Positions 26,133-34,519 of a stretch of DNA of 38,753 nt are shown here, in pieces (within the stretch, counting starts at the first letter, position 1; each line of letters begins with the position of its first letter). The translations under genes were made by a program, and so were the position numbers. The DNA is from a virus. The notes under the pieces were generated by a model. That model saw only the letters and a program-made list of their open reading frames with translations. It searched no databases and was not told the origin of the DNA. The stretch is from positions 1 through 38,753 of IMG/VR virus record IMGVR_UViG_3300048589_000274. One strand, 5' to 3'.

Positions 26133-27170
26133 TCAGACGACGCGGGCTTCGGTGGACAGGATGCTGTCCACCACGCGAACGGGCACGCCGCGGAACGTGG
26201 TGATGGGGTGCCCATCCCATTCCGTCATCTGCAGCAGCACGTTCGACTTGTTCATCGCCTGGCGGTCGAGCGCCGCAGCGACGGGGCGGTTGCAGTAGAT
26301 CGCGAACCGGCTGGCGCCGACTTCGCCGCTCGGCGCCGTGACCGGCGTGGCGATGCGGGTGGAGGTGGGCGCGGTCGGGAAGCGGTAGAACGCCGACGCC
26401 AGGGCGTTGACGAGGTTCGCCGCCGACACACCGTTGAGCAGCGTCACGTCGATGTTGCACAGGCGCACGACATAGCGCCAATCGCGCACGGCGAGGCCGC
26501 TCTCCCACTTGAAGTGCGAGCGGTAGATTTGGTACTGCGAGCCATCGGTCAGGACGAGGGTATCCTCGCCGAGATCGCGATGCTGCAGCCCGGCGATCTT
26601 GCCCTTCGGGAAGATGCCGCACACCGAGTTCGGGCCCCATCCGACGATCCACACCGAGGTGTTGGTCGAGCCGGTGCCGCCCATGTCGATGACGTTCGCG
26701 CCCGAGGCCGCGCCGGTCAGCGAGTTGTAGCGGGGCGTGAAGCCCATGATCTGCGCGGGCGTCGAGAGCGCATTCGAATAGATGAACGCGCTCTGCATCT
26801 GCTGCGTGATGCCTTCGAAGAACGCGGCGTCCTCCGACATGCGGAAGGCGGCGGTGTTGCCGTTGAGATCGGCCAAATCCTTGTCGATCTGGCTGTAGCC
26901 TTCCAGATTGCCGCACGCCTCGACGATCTGCGCCGTGGTGCTCTTGGTGGGCTGCACGCCCTGGTAGAGCTGGCGCCACGTGCCCTGCGGCAGGCCGGTG
27001 CGCACGGTCGTCTTGTGGCCGGTGGTGAGGTTGCCCTCGATCCACAGCATGTCCTGCACCATCGCATTCGACTGCGACAGCAGATCGATGATGATGGGGA
27101 TGTTGCCGTTCTGATCGGTGCGCTTGGCCCAATCAGCCAGGGTGAGCGCCGTGGCGCCAAGGGTGGCCAT
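26133..27170 (-). CDS. major capsid protein (BPP-1-like)
   Basis: 345 residues, AAGGAT ribosome-binding site. The N-terminus (TALTLADWAKRTDQNGN, then IIDLLSQSNAMVQDMLW) and the segment GYSQIDKDLADLNGNTAAFR are typical of the major capsid proteins of BPP-1-like podoviruses (HK97 fold). Further family features are RGVPVRVVDSIL near the C-terminus and DGSQYQIYRSHFKWESGL in the middle. It follows the scaffold gene directly and precedes decoration and cement genes. No protease gene is seen, and the scaffold is a separate gene, so the shell is probably assembled on that scaffold. Confidence 0.9.
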   Translation of the reverse strand: MATLGATALTLADWAKRTDQNGNIPIIIDLLSQSNAMVQDMLWIEGNLTTGHKTTVRTGLPQGTWRQLYQGVQPTKSTTAQIVEACGNLEGYSQIDKDLADLNGNTAAFRMSEDAAFFEGITQQMQSAFIYSNALSTPAQIMGFTPRYNSLTGAASGANVIDMGGTGSTNTSVWIVGWGPNSVCGIFPKGKIAGLQHRDLGEDTLVLTDGSQYQIYRSHFKWESGLAVRDWRYVVRLCNIDVTLLNGVSAANLVNALASAFYRFPTAPTSTRIATPVTAPSGEVGASRFAIYCNRPVAAALDRQAMNKSNVLLQMTEWDGHPITTFRGVPVRVVDSILSTEARVV

Positions 27171-27185
27171 CTAGATTGATCCTTC

Positions 27186-27905
27186 TCAGTTCGCGCCAGC
27201 GCGGTGTGACGGGTACATGCGTTCGGCGAAAGACAGCGCCGACTTGCCCGCGTCGCCCGAGACGTGGCCACCTTCGGTGACGCGCGCCGCGAAGCGGTGC
27301 AAGGCGCGAACGACGGCCGGATGGTTGCCGGCGCCGGTCGTTTCCAGGGCCTCGTGAAGCTGCCCAAGCTCCTGCGGCGTCATGACTTGCGTCAGGCCGG
27401 CGGTGATCGTGGATAGCGTCTTGTCGAGGTTGGCACCGCCGAGCTGCGTGTCCATCTTCACCTGATTGGCCCACGCGGCATTCATGTCCTGCCAGGCGCG
27501 CTGCGGCGCCATGAGCTGCTCTTGCAGCTTCGGGCCGAGTTCGCTGATGACGGCCTGGACGCTGTCCTTGTCCATGCCGCCCTTGGCAGCGCCGCTGATG
27601 AACGCCTGCACGAGCGGATCGTCCTGCTGGACACCTTCCGGCAGGTCGAAGGTGCCGTAGTCCTCGGCCTTCATGTCCGGCGCGGGCGGCTCGCCCGGCT
27701 TGGGCTGCTCGGCCAGGGTGCTCGGCTCGGTCGGCTCGGCAGGAGCAGCGGCGGCTACTGCGTCGGCGTTGGTGGCGGCGCCGAGAACCGAACCCCCTTC
27801 CAGGCCGGTCGTGATCGCCGCCGGGGCGTCACCTGCGGGCGCGGCATCGCCGCCGCCATCGACCGCGCCTGAAAACACCGCACTCGGCAGAAATTGTCGA
27901 AACAT
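27186..27905 (-). CDS. scaffolding protein (239 aa)
   Basis: About 239 residues. I prefer the ATG at 27,905 because AGGGG lies 6 bases upstream; a GTG two codons earlier is possible. Composition is typical of a scaffold: acidic and Ala/Pro/Glu-rich first half (PTEPSTLAEQPKPGEPPAPD), then helical segments (DPLVQAFISGAAKGGMDKDS, LMAPQRAWQDMNAAWANQV), ending in a conserved-looking helix (ERMYPSHRAGAN) that may bind the capsid protein. Position between a Bbp19-like gene and the capsid gene strongly supports the call. No protease motif seen. Confidence 0.78.
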   Translation of the reverse strand: MFRQFLPSAVFSGAVDGGGDAAPAGDAPAAITTGLEGGSVLGAATNADAVAAAAPAEPTEPSTLAEQPKPGEPPAPDMKAEDYGTFDLPEGVQQDDPLVQAFISGAAKGGMDKDSVQAVISELGPKLQEQLMAPQRAWQDMNAAWANQVKMDTQLGGANLDKTLSTITAGLTQVMTPQELGQLHEALETTGAGNHPAVVRALHRFAARVTEGGHVSGDAGKSALSFAERMYPSHRAGAN

Positions 27906-27913
27906 GAGCACCC

Positions 27914-28249
27914 CTACATCTTGTGGGCGTTTTCAGAGAGCATAACCATATACAGGTCAGGTGCTTCCTGCAACGCAGATTTCTGCAAAGTCAAGCCAAT
28001 AGCGCGCGCGCCCTCCCGGATGAGGGTAAAATGCGGATTGGCGTCACCGGCAAGCGACGTCCGCAGCAAGCCGCATTCCTCCAGCATCACCCACGACAGC
28101 CATTCTCGCCCGGCCGTCGAAGCCATCAAGCTGCGCAGCACATTTTTGCGCTGCACCATGAGTTGCCGATGGTTGAGCTTGCGCTGATCGACAACCTCGG
28201 GGTTCGCCGCGTTGTCGGGCGTCTCGCGCTCGCTGCTTTCGTCAGACAT
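27914..28249 (-). CDS. Bbp19-like phage protein (111 aa)
   Basis: 111 residues. The segment REWLSWVMLEECGLLRTSL followed by EGARAIGLTLQKSA matches the Bbp19-type family, short proteins encoded between portal and scaffold genes in BPP-1-like phages. Function is not established; conservation of position suggests a minor head or assembly role. The start overlaps the stop of the preceding gene by 8 bases, so translation is coupled. Confidence 0.72.
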   Translation of the reverse strand: MSDESSERETPDNAANPEVVDQRKLNHRQLMVQRKNVLRSLMASTAGREWLSWVMLEECGLLRTSLAGDANPHFTLIREGARAIGLTLQKSALQEAPDLYMVMLSENAHKM

Positions 28250-28475
28250 TCAGATGGGCTCGAAACGGGTCGTAGTCGGACATGACGCCAGGCGCCGCGC
28301 GCACCTCCATATCCTTGTGCTTTTCGACGATATATGTGCCGTGCAGCGACGGGATCGTTTGCGCATATCCGCGCGCATCGTCATCGGTGCGAAACTGCAG
28401 CGCAGCGTCGCGGTTCGCCTTCCAGCCGTACATCGTCATGTATTCCAGCTTGTCAGCGTGCTTGATCAGGTACAT
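28242..28475 (-). CDS. small hypothetical protein after portal (77 aa)
   Basis: 77 residues with GGAG 7 bases ahead of the ATG, starting 2 bases after the portal stop and overlapping the next gene by 8 bases. The sequence (KHADKLEYMTMYGWKANRD, TDDDARGYAQTIPSLHGTY, IVEKHKD) looks like a small alpha/beta protein. No family recognised. Its tight fit between two conserved head genes supports real translation. Confidence 0.62.
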   Translation of the reverse strand: MYLIKHADKLEYMTMYGWKANRDAALQFRTDDDARGYAQTIPSLHGTYIVEKHKDMEVRAAPGVMSDYDPFRAHLNV

Positions 28476-28477
28476 GG

Positions 28478-30235
28478 CTACACTCCGTTGATCATCGCCG
28501 ACAGAGCATTCTGGCCGCCGCCGACATCGGTTTCGGATAGCACCTTGCCGGCCTGCACCGCCTCGGCGCCAACCTGCATCCCCGCCGCGGCCTGCTGTTC
28601 CTCGCTGCGCTGCGCACGGATCGCATCCTTGTCCTGCTTCGTCGCCAGGATTTGCGGCGGCACACGCAGCAGATCGGCGTAGGCAGCGATCGTCTCGTCA
28701 GGATCGAGGTTGTCGAGGATCGACGGAATGGCCGCGGCGATGTTGCCGGCGAAAGCCCACACGCGCTCGATGCCGGATGTGGCGCTGGCGCTCTGCACAT
28801 CGGCGAGCAGCGAGATCAGGTCAACCTTGACCGGATAGCCGCGCATCGCTTCGGGCGGCGGCGGCAAAAGGCCGCGGCGCGCCATGATCTGGAAGATGCG
28901 GTTGATGTCGGGGTACAACCCTTCGACCTTGTTCCGATCGATCACCGGGCCGAGCATCACCAGCTTTTCTTCGCGGCGCGCGTCGATCTCGGTCGCCGTG
29001 CGCACGGTGTCGAGTTGGCTGATCATCAGAAACAGGTCGTTGAAAAACACATCCTTGATGCGCGCCTCAACCTTGGCGATGTCATCCTTCAATTCGCCGA
29101 CGCCAGGGTTCACCTGATAGATCGGTCGCATGCCGACGCGCGCCCCGTCCATCGGCGCATAATTCACCGCGCCCGGCAGCAGCGACGCAGGCTCGTTCTT
29201 CATCGACGGATCGGCCACCATCGGCGGGTTCACCATCTTGTCGATCGCCTGCGCCTTGCGCTTTTCCTCCAACTGGAGCTGCTTCACATCGGGGAGCGCG
29301 TCCATGCCGGGGCTGCGCCCATAGGCGTCATTGCCAAGCGTATCCCATCGCGGACAGGAGAACGGCGCCTCCATGAAGCCCTTGTAGCGCAGACACTTCT
29401 CAGTCTCGGAAGAACCCCACTCCCAATAGACTTCGCGGAACGAGAAGTGCCGCGGCAGGCCGCCTTTGCCCACGCGCATTGGTGCTTCCATGTTGTCCGT
29501 CTTGGCGTATTCGGGGTTCGGCTCGATGGCGTGACAGACGATGATTTCGGTGTCCACATTGGAGCCGCGGCCGGCTCCCATCTGCTGCGAATAGAGAGCC
29601 TTGACGTTTTCGGTGCAATTCTCGATGCCGAACTCGGTGACGATCTGGCTGACCGTCATCGTGAACTTGCGATAGAACGACTGCACCGTGTTCGACGGCC
29701 CGACAGCAGCGTAGTACTCGCCGGCGCACGGATTGAAGCACCTGATGATCTGATCGCGGTCCTCGTAAATCAGCATAGGTGCCGTGCCGAAGATGACGAG
29801 ATCGAGGTATTGCACCGCCTTGGCCATATAGTAGTTGCTGCCGCCCATCACGCGCAGCATGCGATTGGTGACTTCCTCGCACCACCGCTGCACGTCCACG
29901 TCCTGCATGATCAGCGGATCGGGTACCGCCATGCGGAACCACGGCCGGGCCGGGCTCGACACGCCGGACATGATGCCGGATGCGCAGTTGCGCGCGGCCA
30001 GGGTGGCGGTCGAGTTGAGAATGCGCCCGTTGATCGGGCTGCCGCGGTTCCATTGGTTCGCCGTGATCAGCCACCGATAGCGCCGCGGCAGGATGTATTC
30101 CGCCAGCTCGCGCCAGTGCGTCCACCACGACATGCGCTGCGCATCCAGCGTCACCATGCGGGCATCGAGATAGCGACGAATTTGCTCCATGTCGGCGGCG
30201 TTCAAGCTGTCGCGCTTCGCGTCCATCGTCGCCAT
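28478..30235 (-). CDS. portal (head-tail connector) protein
   Basis: 585 residues. The N-terminus (MSWWTHWRELAEYILPRRYR, then RILNSTATLAARNCASGIMS) and the following SPARPWFRMAVPD are the classic signature of podoviral portal proteins. Further family features are GTAPMLIYEDRDQIIRCFNP and the long C-terminal helix region (FFNDLFLMISQLDTVRTATE, RREEKLVMLGPVIDRN). The protein forms the dodecameric ring through which DNA enters and leaves the head and on which tail tubular A docks. It lies downstream of TerL and upstream of the scaffold gene, as expected. Confidence 0.92.
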   Translation of the reverse strand: MATMDAKRDSLNAADMEQIRRYLDARMVTLDAQRMSWWTHWRELAEYILPRRYRWLITANQWNRGSPINGRILNSTATLAARNCASGIMSGVSSPARPWFRMAVPDPLIMQDVDVQRWCEEVTNRMLRVMGGSNYYMAKAVQYLDLVIFGTAPMLIYEDRDQIIRCFNPCAGEYYAAVGPSNTVQSFYRKFTMTVSQIVTEFGIENCTENVKALYSQQMGAGRGSNVDTEIIVCHAIEPNPEYAKTDNMEAPMRVGKGGLPRHFSFREVYWEWGSSETEKCLRYKGFMEAPFSCPRWDTLGNDAYGRSPGMDALPDVKQLQLEEKRKAQAIDKMVNPPMVADPSMKNEPASLLPGAVNYAPMDGARVGMRPIYQVNPGVGELKDDIAKVEARIKDVFFNDLFLMISQLDTVRTATEIDARREEKLVMLGPVIDRNKVEGLYPDINRIFQIMARRGLLPPPPEAMRGYPVKVDLISLLADVQSASATSGIERVWAFAGNIAAAIPSILDNLDPDETIAAYADLLRVPPQILATKQDKDAIRAQRSEEQQAAAGMQVGAEAVQAGKVLSETDVGGGQNALSAMINGV

Positions 30236-30239
30236 GGTG

Positions 30240-30506
30240 TCAGGCCCCTAGCAGCGTCTTGCGCCGACGCGAATTGTCGTCCTGGCCAACCAAGCCGCCG
30301 GGCGCCGTCAGGATCGTACCGGCCTGGCCGCCCCCGCGAGCCGCCGCGGCCGTCGTGCGCGATCCGCCGGATTGCGACCACGGGCTGTCCTGCATGGCGG
30401 CCGGCGGCAGTGCGCGCGTGGGCACATTCGCCGCCCCGGTGTCATCCGTCGCGACCGGGGTCGGCATCTGGATCGGCGCTGGCGCCGGAGCTTTTCCGAA
30501 ACCCAT
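30240..30506 (-). CDS. disordered LLGA-tail protein, paralogue 2 (88 aa)
   Basis: 88 residues with AGGAGG 5 bases ahead of the ATG. Nearly all A, P, G, T, S and R, so probably disordered. It shares with the neighbouring 102-residue protein the start MGFGK (MGWGK there), a central TRALPPAAMQDSPW, a TILT segment and the C-terminal RRRKTLLGA. Short proteins ending in K-T-LLG are frequent beside portal genes in phages of this type. A structural or portal-associated linear-motif role is plausible, but function is unknown. Confidence 0.68.
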   Translation of the reverse strand: MGFGKAPAPAPIQMPTPVATDDTGAANVPTRALPPAAMQDSPWSQSGGSRTTAAAARGGGQAGTILTAPGGLVGQDDNSRRRKTLLGA

Positions 30507-30515
30507 AACGGCCTC

Positions 30516-30824
30516 CTACGCCCCGAGCAGTTGCTTGCGCCGGGAGCCGGGCGCGCCGTCCGTGGGCACGCCGCCGCCGGACGTCAGGATGGTGCTGTCC
30601 GTGCCGCTGCTCGATCGGCGGCTCGCGCCAGCCCACGGCGAAGACTGCATGGCAGCCGGCGGCAGCGCGCGGGTGGCCGACAGCGCGGGATCGGCAGCCG
30701 GCGTGCCGGCAGAAGGCTTGTTGAACGGCTCGTTGAAATCACGAACCTCGCCGCCTTTCGTCCAGCTCTCGACGTGCGCCCTTCGGTTGGCTTCCGGCGT
30801 GCCCGGCGTCTTTCCCCATCCCAT
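30516..30824 (-). CDS. disordered LLGA-tail protein, paralogue 1 (102 aa)
   Basis: 102 residues from the ATG at 30,824, chosen because GGAG lies 6 bases upstream and because MGWGK then lines up with MGFGK of the paralogue. Shared elements in order: TRALPPAAMQSSPW, TILTSGG and the C-terminal RRKQLLGA. The extra N-terminal part (EANRRAHVESWTKGGEVRDF) is more ordered. It is the first gene after the TerL terminator, about 190 bases from the TerL stop. Confidence 0.68.
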   Translation of the reverse strand: MGWGKTPGTPEANRRAHVESWTKGGEVRDFNEPFNKPSAGTPAADPALSATRALPPAAMQSSPWAGASRRSSSGTDSTILTSGGGVPTDGAPGSRRKQLLGA

Positions 30825-30874
30825 GACGATCTCCAGCATTGGTGTCTGCGCGTGCGATCACACACTATGGCTGG

Positions 30875-30880
30875 TGTCAA
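30875..30880 (-). promoter_or_regulatory. possible leftward -35 element (TTGACA)
   Basis: A perfect TTGACA on the minus strand lies just downstream of the TerL terminator and about 50 bases before the next gene. No convincing -10 follows at 16-18 bases, so this is only a candidate promoter for the head and tail genes. Confidence 0.25.
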
Positions 30881-30895
30881 GGAAATTGACCACAC

Positions 30896-30932
30896 AAAAG
30901 AAAGGCCCCGCGCCAGTGAAGGCAGCGGAGCC
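30896..30932 (-). terminator. intrinsic terminator after TerL
   Basis: On the minus strand, GGCTCCGC pairs with GCGGGGCC (one G-T pair). Inside it GCC pairs with GGC around a TTCACT loop, and TTTCTTTT follows directly. This is a typical Rho-independent terminator, 88 bases after the TerL stop. It would separate packaging genes from the head and tail genes or make them partly dependent on another promoter or antitermination. Confidence 0.72.
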
Positions 30933-31019
30933 AGTTTGGGAGAAAATCCGGGAGTTCACGAGGTTGCCATGGCACGACCCAAGCCAACGAACACATCTTG
31001 CTGCACAAGTTCCCGCGTG

Positions 31020-32516
31020 TCAAGCGTGCAGATCGTATTCCATCTTCGCCATGTTCCTGTCGCGATGCTGCTCGGCCGAGCCGCCCGCGCTGGCGCGCGG
31101 CAAGACGGGATAGGCGTAGGTCAGCGCCAATGCGTCGGCCCGATCAGGGCTTGGCATGCCGCGGGCCTTCATGTGCTCTTTCTTCTCCAGCAGGATTTCC
31201 ATGTCGCCCTTGTAGCCGTAGAGCACCGACGTGAGCTGGTCCTGCAACTTCTGATCGTCTGGCAGCGCGGTGCCTGGCATGGCCTCTTTCATGATGCCCC
31301 ACATCTCCGCACGCTTGTTCGCGAACCGCGTGGCGACGATCGAAAGCTGCGCGCGATCTGGTTTACCACCGAACTGCACTTCTCGCACGTTTGGCACGCC
31401 GGCCGCGCGAAGCTGATCGATCACACCACCCCCGACGCCGCCCCCGTCGATGTGGATTGCGTCAGGCTTGTACTGTTCGTTGACCGCCATGACGGCCTGC
31501 GTGATGGCGACGGTGTTCTGCCCTTGCAGATAGACCCATGGCATGAGCCGCGCGTCGCGCCCCTTGCGCAGCGCAAGCACGCTCTCGTCCTGGCCGAAGC
31601 GGGCGACATCGACGCCGAGAATAAGCGGGTCAGTCAGCGCCGTGGCGACTTCGCGCTTGCGCGCCTCCAGCACCATATCCTGGCCGATGAACTGCATATC
31701 CGACACGCGCGGGAAAAGGCCGCGGATCAGCGTTCGCACAAGGTCGCTATCCTCGCCGTAGTCCTCGACGTACTCGGCAAGATTTTCCTTGTCGGTGATC
31801 GGCACGTCACGGCTGTCGATGTGCTTGATCTTCCACCGATGCGCCCGGCTTTCGAAGCACTCGCGGAAGAACCCGTCGCCGCGCGTCGGGTTTCCGTACA
31901 TCGCCCACAGCACTTCGGTGTCGGCGTCGGTAAAGATGCCGGTGTCCGTCGTCTCGCAAATGCTGTCGGCGATCTGCGATGCTTCGTCGAAAATGACGAC
32001 GATGCGCTTGCCTTGGTTGTGCAGGCCGGCGAACGCCTCGGGGTTCTTCTCGTTCCACGGGATCGCATCGAGGCGCCACGTCTTCTCGTGGTCGGGATCG
32101 GTGGACGCCAGGGAGGTGTTCGTCCAGTTGAACCAATGGCGGCAGATGCACATGCGATACCACTTGGCAACTTCCGGCATCAGCTTCGTGCGAAGCTGCG
32201 GCTCGGTGCCGGCGGTAAGAAGCACCTTCGTGTCAGGGAAGGTGGCAAGCGCCCACAGCGCGCCCATGGCGATCGTGCACGACTTGCCAATGCCCTTCCC
32301 TGATGCCGTCGCATGGCGCCCTTTCTTGCTGGCGCTGCGCACGGTGTTGCCCCACGCAATCAGTTCTTCTGCCTGCCACTGCATCGGGCCGATCTGATGC
32401 GCGAGTGGGCCATCCTTGACGCCCCACGGAAACGCGAACTGCACGAAGCCGAGCGGATCGTGACGGAAGCCAGCGATCGTCTGGCGCAGTTCGTCTTCTA
32501 GTTCCTGGCCGCGCAT
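31020..32516 (-). CDS. terminase large subunit
   Basis: 498 residues. ATPase: Walker A-like ASGKGIGKS at 71-79 and Walker B VVIFDEAS at 173-180. Nuclease: acidic motif I GVDVARFGQDES at 301-312, motif II IHIDGGGVGGGV at about 354-365, motif III PDRADALALTY around 458-467. All catalytic parts of the packaging motor are therefore visible. The GVDVARFGxD form is common in T4-like/BPP-1-like terminases. The start shares one base with the stop of the muramidase-like gene (TGATG). The enzyme cuts and pumps DNA through the portal. Confidence 0.94.
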   Translation of the reverse strand: MRGQELEDELRQTIAGFRHDPLGFVQFAFPWGVKDGPLAHQIGPMQWQAEELIAWGNTVRSASKKGRHATASGKGIGKSCTIAMGALWALATFPDTKVLLTAGTEPQLRTKLMPEVAKWYRMCICRHWFNWTNTSLASTDPDHEKTWRLDAIPWNEKNPEAFAGLHNQGKRIVVIFDEASQIADSICETTDTGIFTDADTEVLWAMYGNPTRGDGFFRECFESRAHRWKIKHIDSRDVPITDKENLAEYVEDYGEDSDLVRTLIRGLFPRVSDMQFIGQDMVLEARKREVATALTDPLILGVDVARFGQDESVLALRKGRDARLMPWVYLQGQNTVAITQAVMAVNEQYKPDAIHIDGGGVGGGVIDQLRAAGVPNVREVQFGGKPDRAQLSIVATRFANKRAEMWGIMKEAMPGTALPDDQKLQDQLTSVLYGYKGDMEILLEKKEHMKARGMPSPDRADALALTYAYPVLPRASAGGSAEQHRDRNMAKMEYDLHA

Positions 32517-33082
32517 CAGGCCATCGGCCCTTCCGCATCCATCGCACGCTCAGAGCGATCCCACGCAACGTGCCATGCATCCTCGATCTTGCGGCGCCCC
32601 TCCCGCGTGCCGTTCGCCCACGCGCCAGGCCGCCACACGGCGAGGTATTGTTGGAAAGCGCCTTCGCCGTCGTGCAGTTCGGGCAGTGGCGCCTTGTGGT
32701 TCCACAGGTTGAGGCGGGCGAAGATCGCAGCGAGCCGATCATCCTGCGCAAGCGCCTCGTGAACGGTGATGATCGTCTGATGGTTCATGCTGGTCTTGGC
32801 GTTGTAGGTGTACGGCAGGCGGCGATCGCCAAGCGCAAACATCGCCTGCGCCGTCGTGTTCGGCCGCGTCATCACGTCGAGCACGGCGATCCGTTCGAAC
32901 TGCCACAGGCCGCGGGCCGGACCGCCGCCGTGCTGATAGCGCGCCTCCAATTCGGGGCCGGCTTCCTTCTGCGCAATCGTGAGCAGCATCTTGCGCGCCT
33001 TGTCGGAAGGCTTGATGCCGTGCAGTTCCAACTCTTTCAGCGCAGGATTGATGATCTCGTGCAGCAGCGTGACGGGGTCCAT
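32516..33082 (-). CDS. lysozyme/transglycosylase-like protein, candidate endolysin
   Basis: 188 residues with AGGAGA ahead of the ATG. The segment MLLTIAQKEAGPELEARYQ, followed by GPARGLWQFE, has the layout of a goose-lysozyme/SLT-like fold: a glutamate at the end of a helix, then G.ARG.WQFE. I recognise it as a common phage family often annotated only as hypothetical. It may be the endolysin, or a virion-associated wall enzyme. It has no signal peptide, and lies between the two terminase genes, far from the holin and spanin genes, which is unusual. Confidence 0.62.
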   Translation of the reverse strand: MDPVTLLHEIINPALKELELHGIKPSDKARKMLLTIAQKEAGPELEARYQHGGGPARGLWQFERIAVLDVMTRPNTTAQAMFALGDRRLPYTYNAKTSMNHQTIITVHEALAQDDRLAAIFARLNLWNHKAPLPELHDGEGAFQQYLAVWRPGAWANGTREGRRKIEDAWHVAWDRSERAMDAEGPMA

Positions 33083-33091
33083 GGTTTTCTC

Positions 33092-33889
33092 CTATCTGAG
33101 CATGTCGTCAAGGGAGGGATGGTCCGGCTCGGCTTCACCTTCGATCAGGCGCGGCTGGCCTTCGTGCGCTTCGTTCTCGTCAACCATTTCGTACTCGGCG
33201 TCTGGTACTGCCGCCAGGGCCGCGGCTTCGTCACCCTCGCTCGGGCGTGCGCGACCAGTGCGACGGTACGCTTCGTTGAGGCGGTCGGCGAGTGACGATG
33301 TGAAATTGATGTCGAGCTTGTCGTTGTTCATCCCGAGGTGGCGCATCAGCGAATTGAGCGGCCCCATCTTGCTGACGAGCTTCACTTCCTGAATTTCGAC
33401 GGGCACCATGCGCTGCTTGCCGGTTTCGGGATCAATGGCGACTTCGACGATGCGCCGCGTCTTGATGCCCTCGATCATCGCACCGTCATCAGAGTTGTAC
33501 TCGGTGGGGGCCTTGAGGCTGCCGTCTTCGCGGAACATGACGCGAGGATCACCGAAGGCCAAACGTCCAAGCTCCTGCAGGACGCGATCCTGCGATATGC
33601 CGACGCGCGCTGACCGCTCTGCCATGGCGCGGGCGACAGCGTTTGCCACCTTGCCGCCCGTCTTCATCCATGCGGCGGCGATGGCGCTCGCTGTCGCAGG
33701 AGACGCCCCGGCCCGAATGGCCGCGGCAGTCTGGTTGAGATCAACAAGGTACTCCAGCACGAACGCCGCCTGGATCGGCGTCAGCCCCTCGGCGTTCTTT
33801 CGGCGCATGCTGCCGCCAATCCGAGGTTTTGGTAGCTGCTCGGCGGCCAAGTCGATGAAGGTGTTACGGTCGTGTACTTCGTCGGACAT
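33092..33889 (-). CDS. terminase small subunit
   Basis: 265 residues with CAGGAGAG ahead of the ATG. After a basic start, residues about 35-75 (GLTPIQAAFVLEYLVDLNQT, then AAIRAGASPATASAIAA) form the terminase_2-type helix-turn-helix that binds the packaging site. An acidic middle and C-terminus (DVMFRE-type segments, EGEAEPDHPSLDDMLR at the end) follow. The end DDMLR may contact TerL. Length is somewhat above the family's usual 150-200. It is encoded two genes before TerL. Confidence 0.85.
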   Translation of the reverse strand: MSDEVHDRNTFIDLAAEQLPKPRIGGSMRRKNAEGLTPIQAAFVLEYLVDLNQTAAAIRAGASPATASAIAAAWMKTGGKVANAVARAMAERSARVGISQDRVLQELGRLAFGDPRVMFREDGSLKAPTEYNSDDGAMIEGIKTRRIVEVAIDPETGKQRMVPVEIQEVKLVSKMGPLNSLMRHLGMNNDKLDINFTSSLADRLNEAYRRTGRARPSEGDEAAALAAVPDAEYEMVDENEAHEGQPRLIEGEAEPDHPSLDDMLR

Positions 33890-33927
33890 AGGGCTCTCCT
33901 GACGCTATAATGGCGCCTCGGGTATGG

Positions 33928-34077
33928 CTATGTCCACCACCGCGCCGTGGCGATCAAGGCCGAAACCGCCCCGGCGATGTAGCCTTTCAGAAACACGGTG
34001 CCGAAGTTGTGGACGGCGTCCCGGTAGCCGGCGTGCCACCACCGCTTTTCGTCATTTGTGACGGGCGCGCTACTCAT
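33928..34077 (-). CDS. small membrane protein (49 aa)
   Basis: An ATG at 34,077 overlaps the stop of the preceding gene by 8 bases, suggesting coupling. The product starts MSSAPVTNDEKRWWHAG and then has one predicted membrane helix (FLKGYIAGAVSALIATA) ending in RWWT. No family recognised. It could be a packaging-module or superinfection-related membrane peptide; nothing in the sequence decides this. Confidence 0.5.
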   Translation of the reverse strand: MSSAPVTNDEKRWWHAGYRDAVHNFGTVFLKGYIAGAVSALIATARWWT

Positions 34078-34519
34078 TGCCTTCATCCGGCTTCTCGCTC
34101 GCATGCGCCACCAACGCCGCGCGCAGCATGTCGATCGCGCGCTCCGAACCGTTGGTGTTGATAAAGGGGAGTGCGCCGCGGATCACCGCCGCAAGATCGG
34201 AAGGCGTGGCGTTGAGCTTGACGGGCGCGGCCTTCGGCACGGCGTCACTCGCCGTGACGATGCGATCCACCTTGTGCAGGATGTACGTCTGCATCCACAT
34301 GGCCGCCGGCTTGAGGGCGTCCTTGCTCGGCGCACTCGACGCACACACGACATCATGCGCGTGGTACTGCGGGTGCACGGCCAGCAGGGTGAACACGTAG
34401 CCGGGCTTGAACCGTGGTGCCAGGTAGCCGAACACCTGCGACGCGAGCTGTTGCACCTCGGCCTTGGACATCCCTGCCTTCAAGGCGGCGTCGAGGACAG
34501 GATCATTCATCGCAGTCAT
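34070..34519 (-). CDS. hypothetical protein (149 aa)
   Basis: 149 residues, coupled to the preceding gene by an ATGA overlap, with AAGG just upstream. The N-terminal part is helical (LDAALKAGMSKAEVQQLASQ), the middle is beta-like (PGYVFTLLAVHPQYHAHDVV), and the C-terminus is helical (GSERAIDMLRAALVAHASE). No family recognised. It belongs to the small gene cluster between the control region and TerS, so an early or packaging-related role is possible. Confidence 0.6.
   Translation of the reverse strand: MTAMNDPVLDAALKAGMSKAEVQQLASQVFGYLAPRFKPGYVFTLLAVHPQYHAHDVVCASSAPSKDALKPAAMWMQTYILHKVDRIVTASDAVPKAAPVKLNATPSDLAAVIRGALPFINTNGSERAIDMLRAALVAHASEKPDEGNE

Noticed and set aside
30372-32303. 643-codon plus-strand open frame opposite TerL and the small paralogues; similar long frames opposite portal (28,652-30,508), prim-pol (4,703-5,926) and ejection proteins (9,855-11,039; 12,246-13,175)
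   Set aside because: These are antisense shadows created by high-GC codon bias. The opposite strand encodes clear conserved proteins and the frames have no ribosome-binding sites or recognisable domains.
33901-33912. TATAAT-like sequence before TerS
   Set aside because: It is on the wrong strand for TerS, no -35 is at the right distance, and no plus-strand gene follows.
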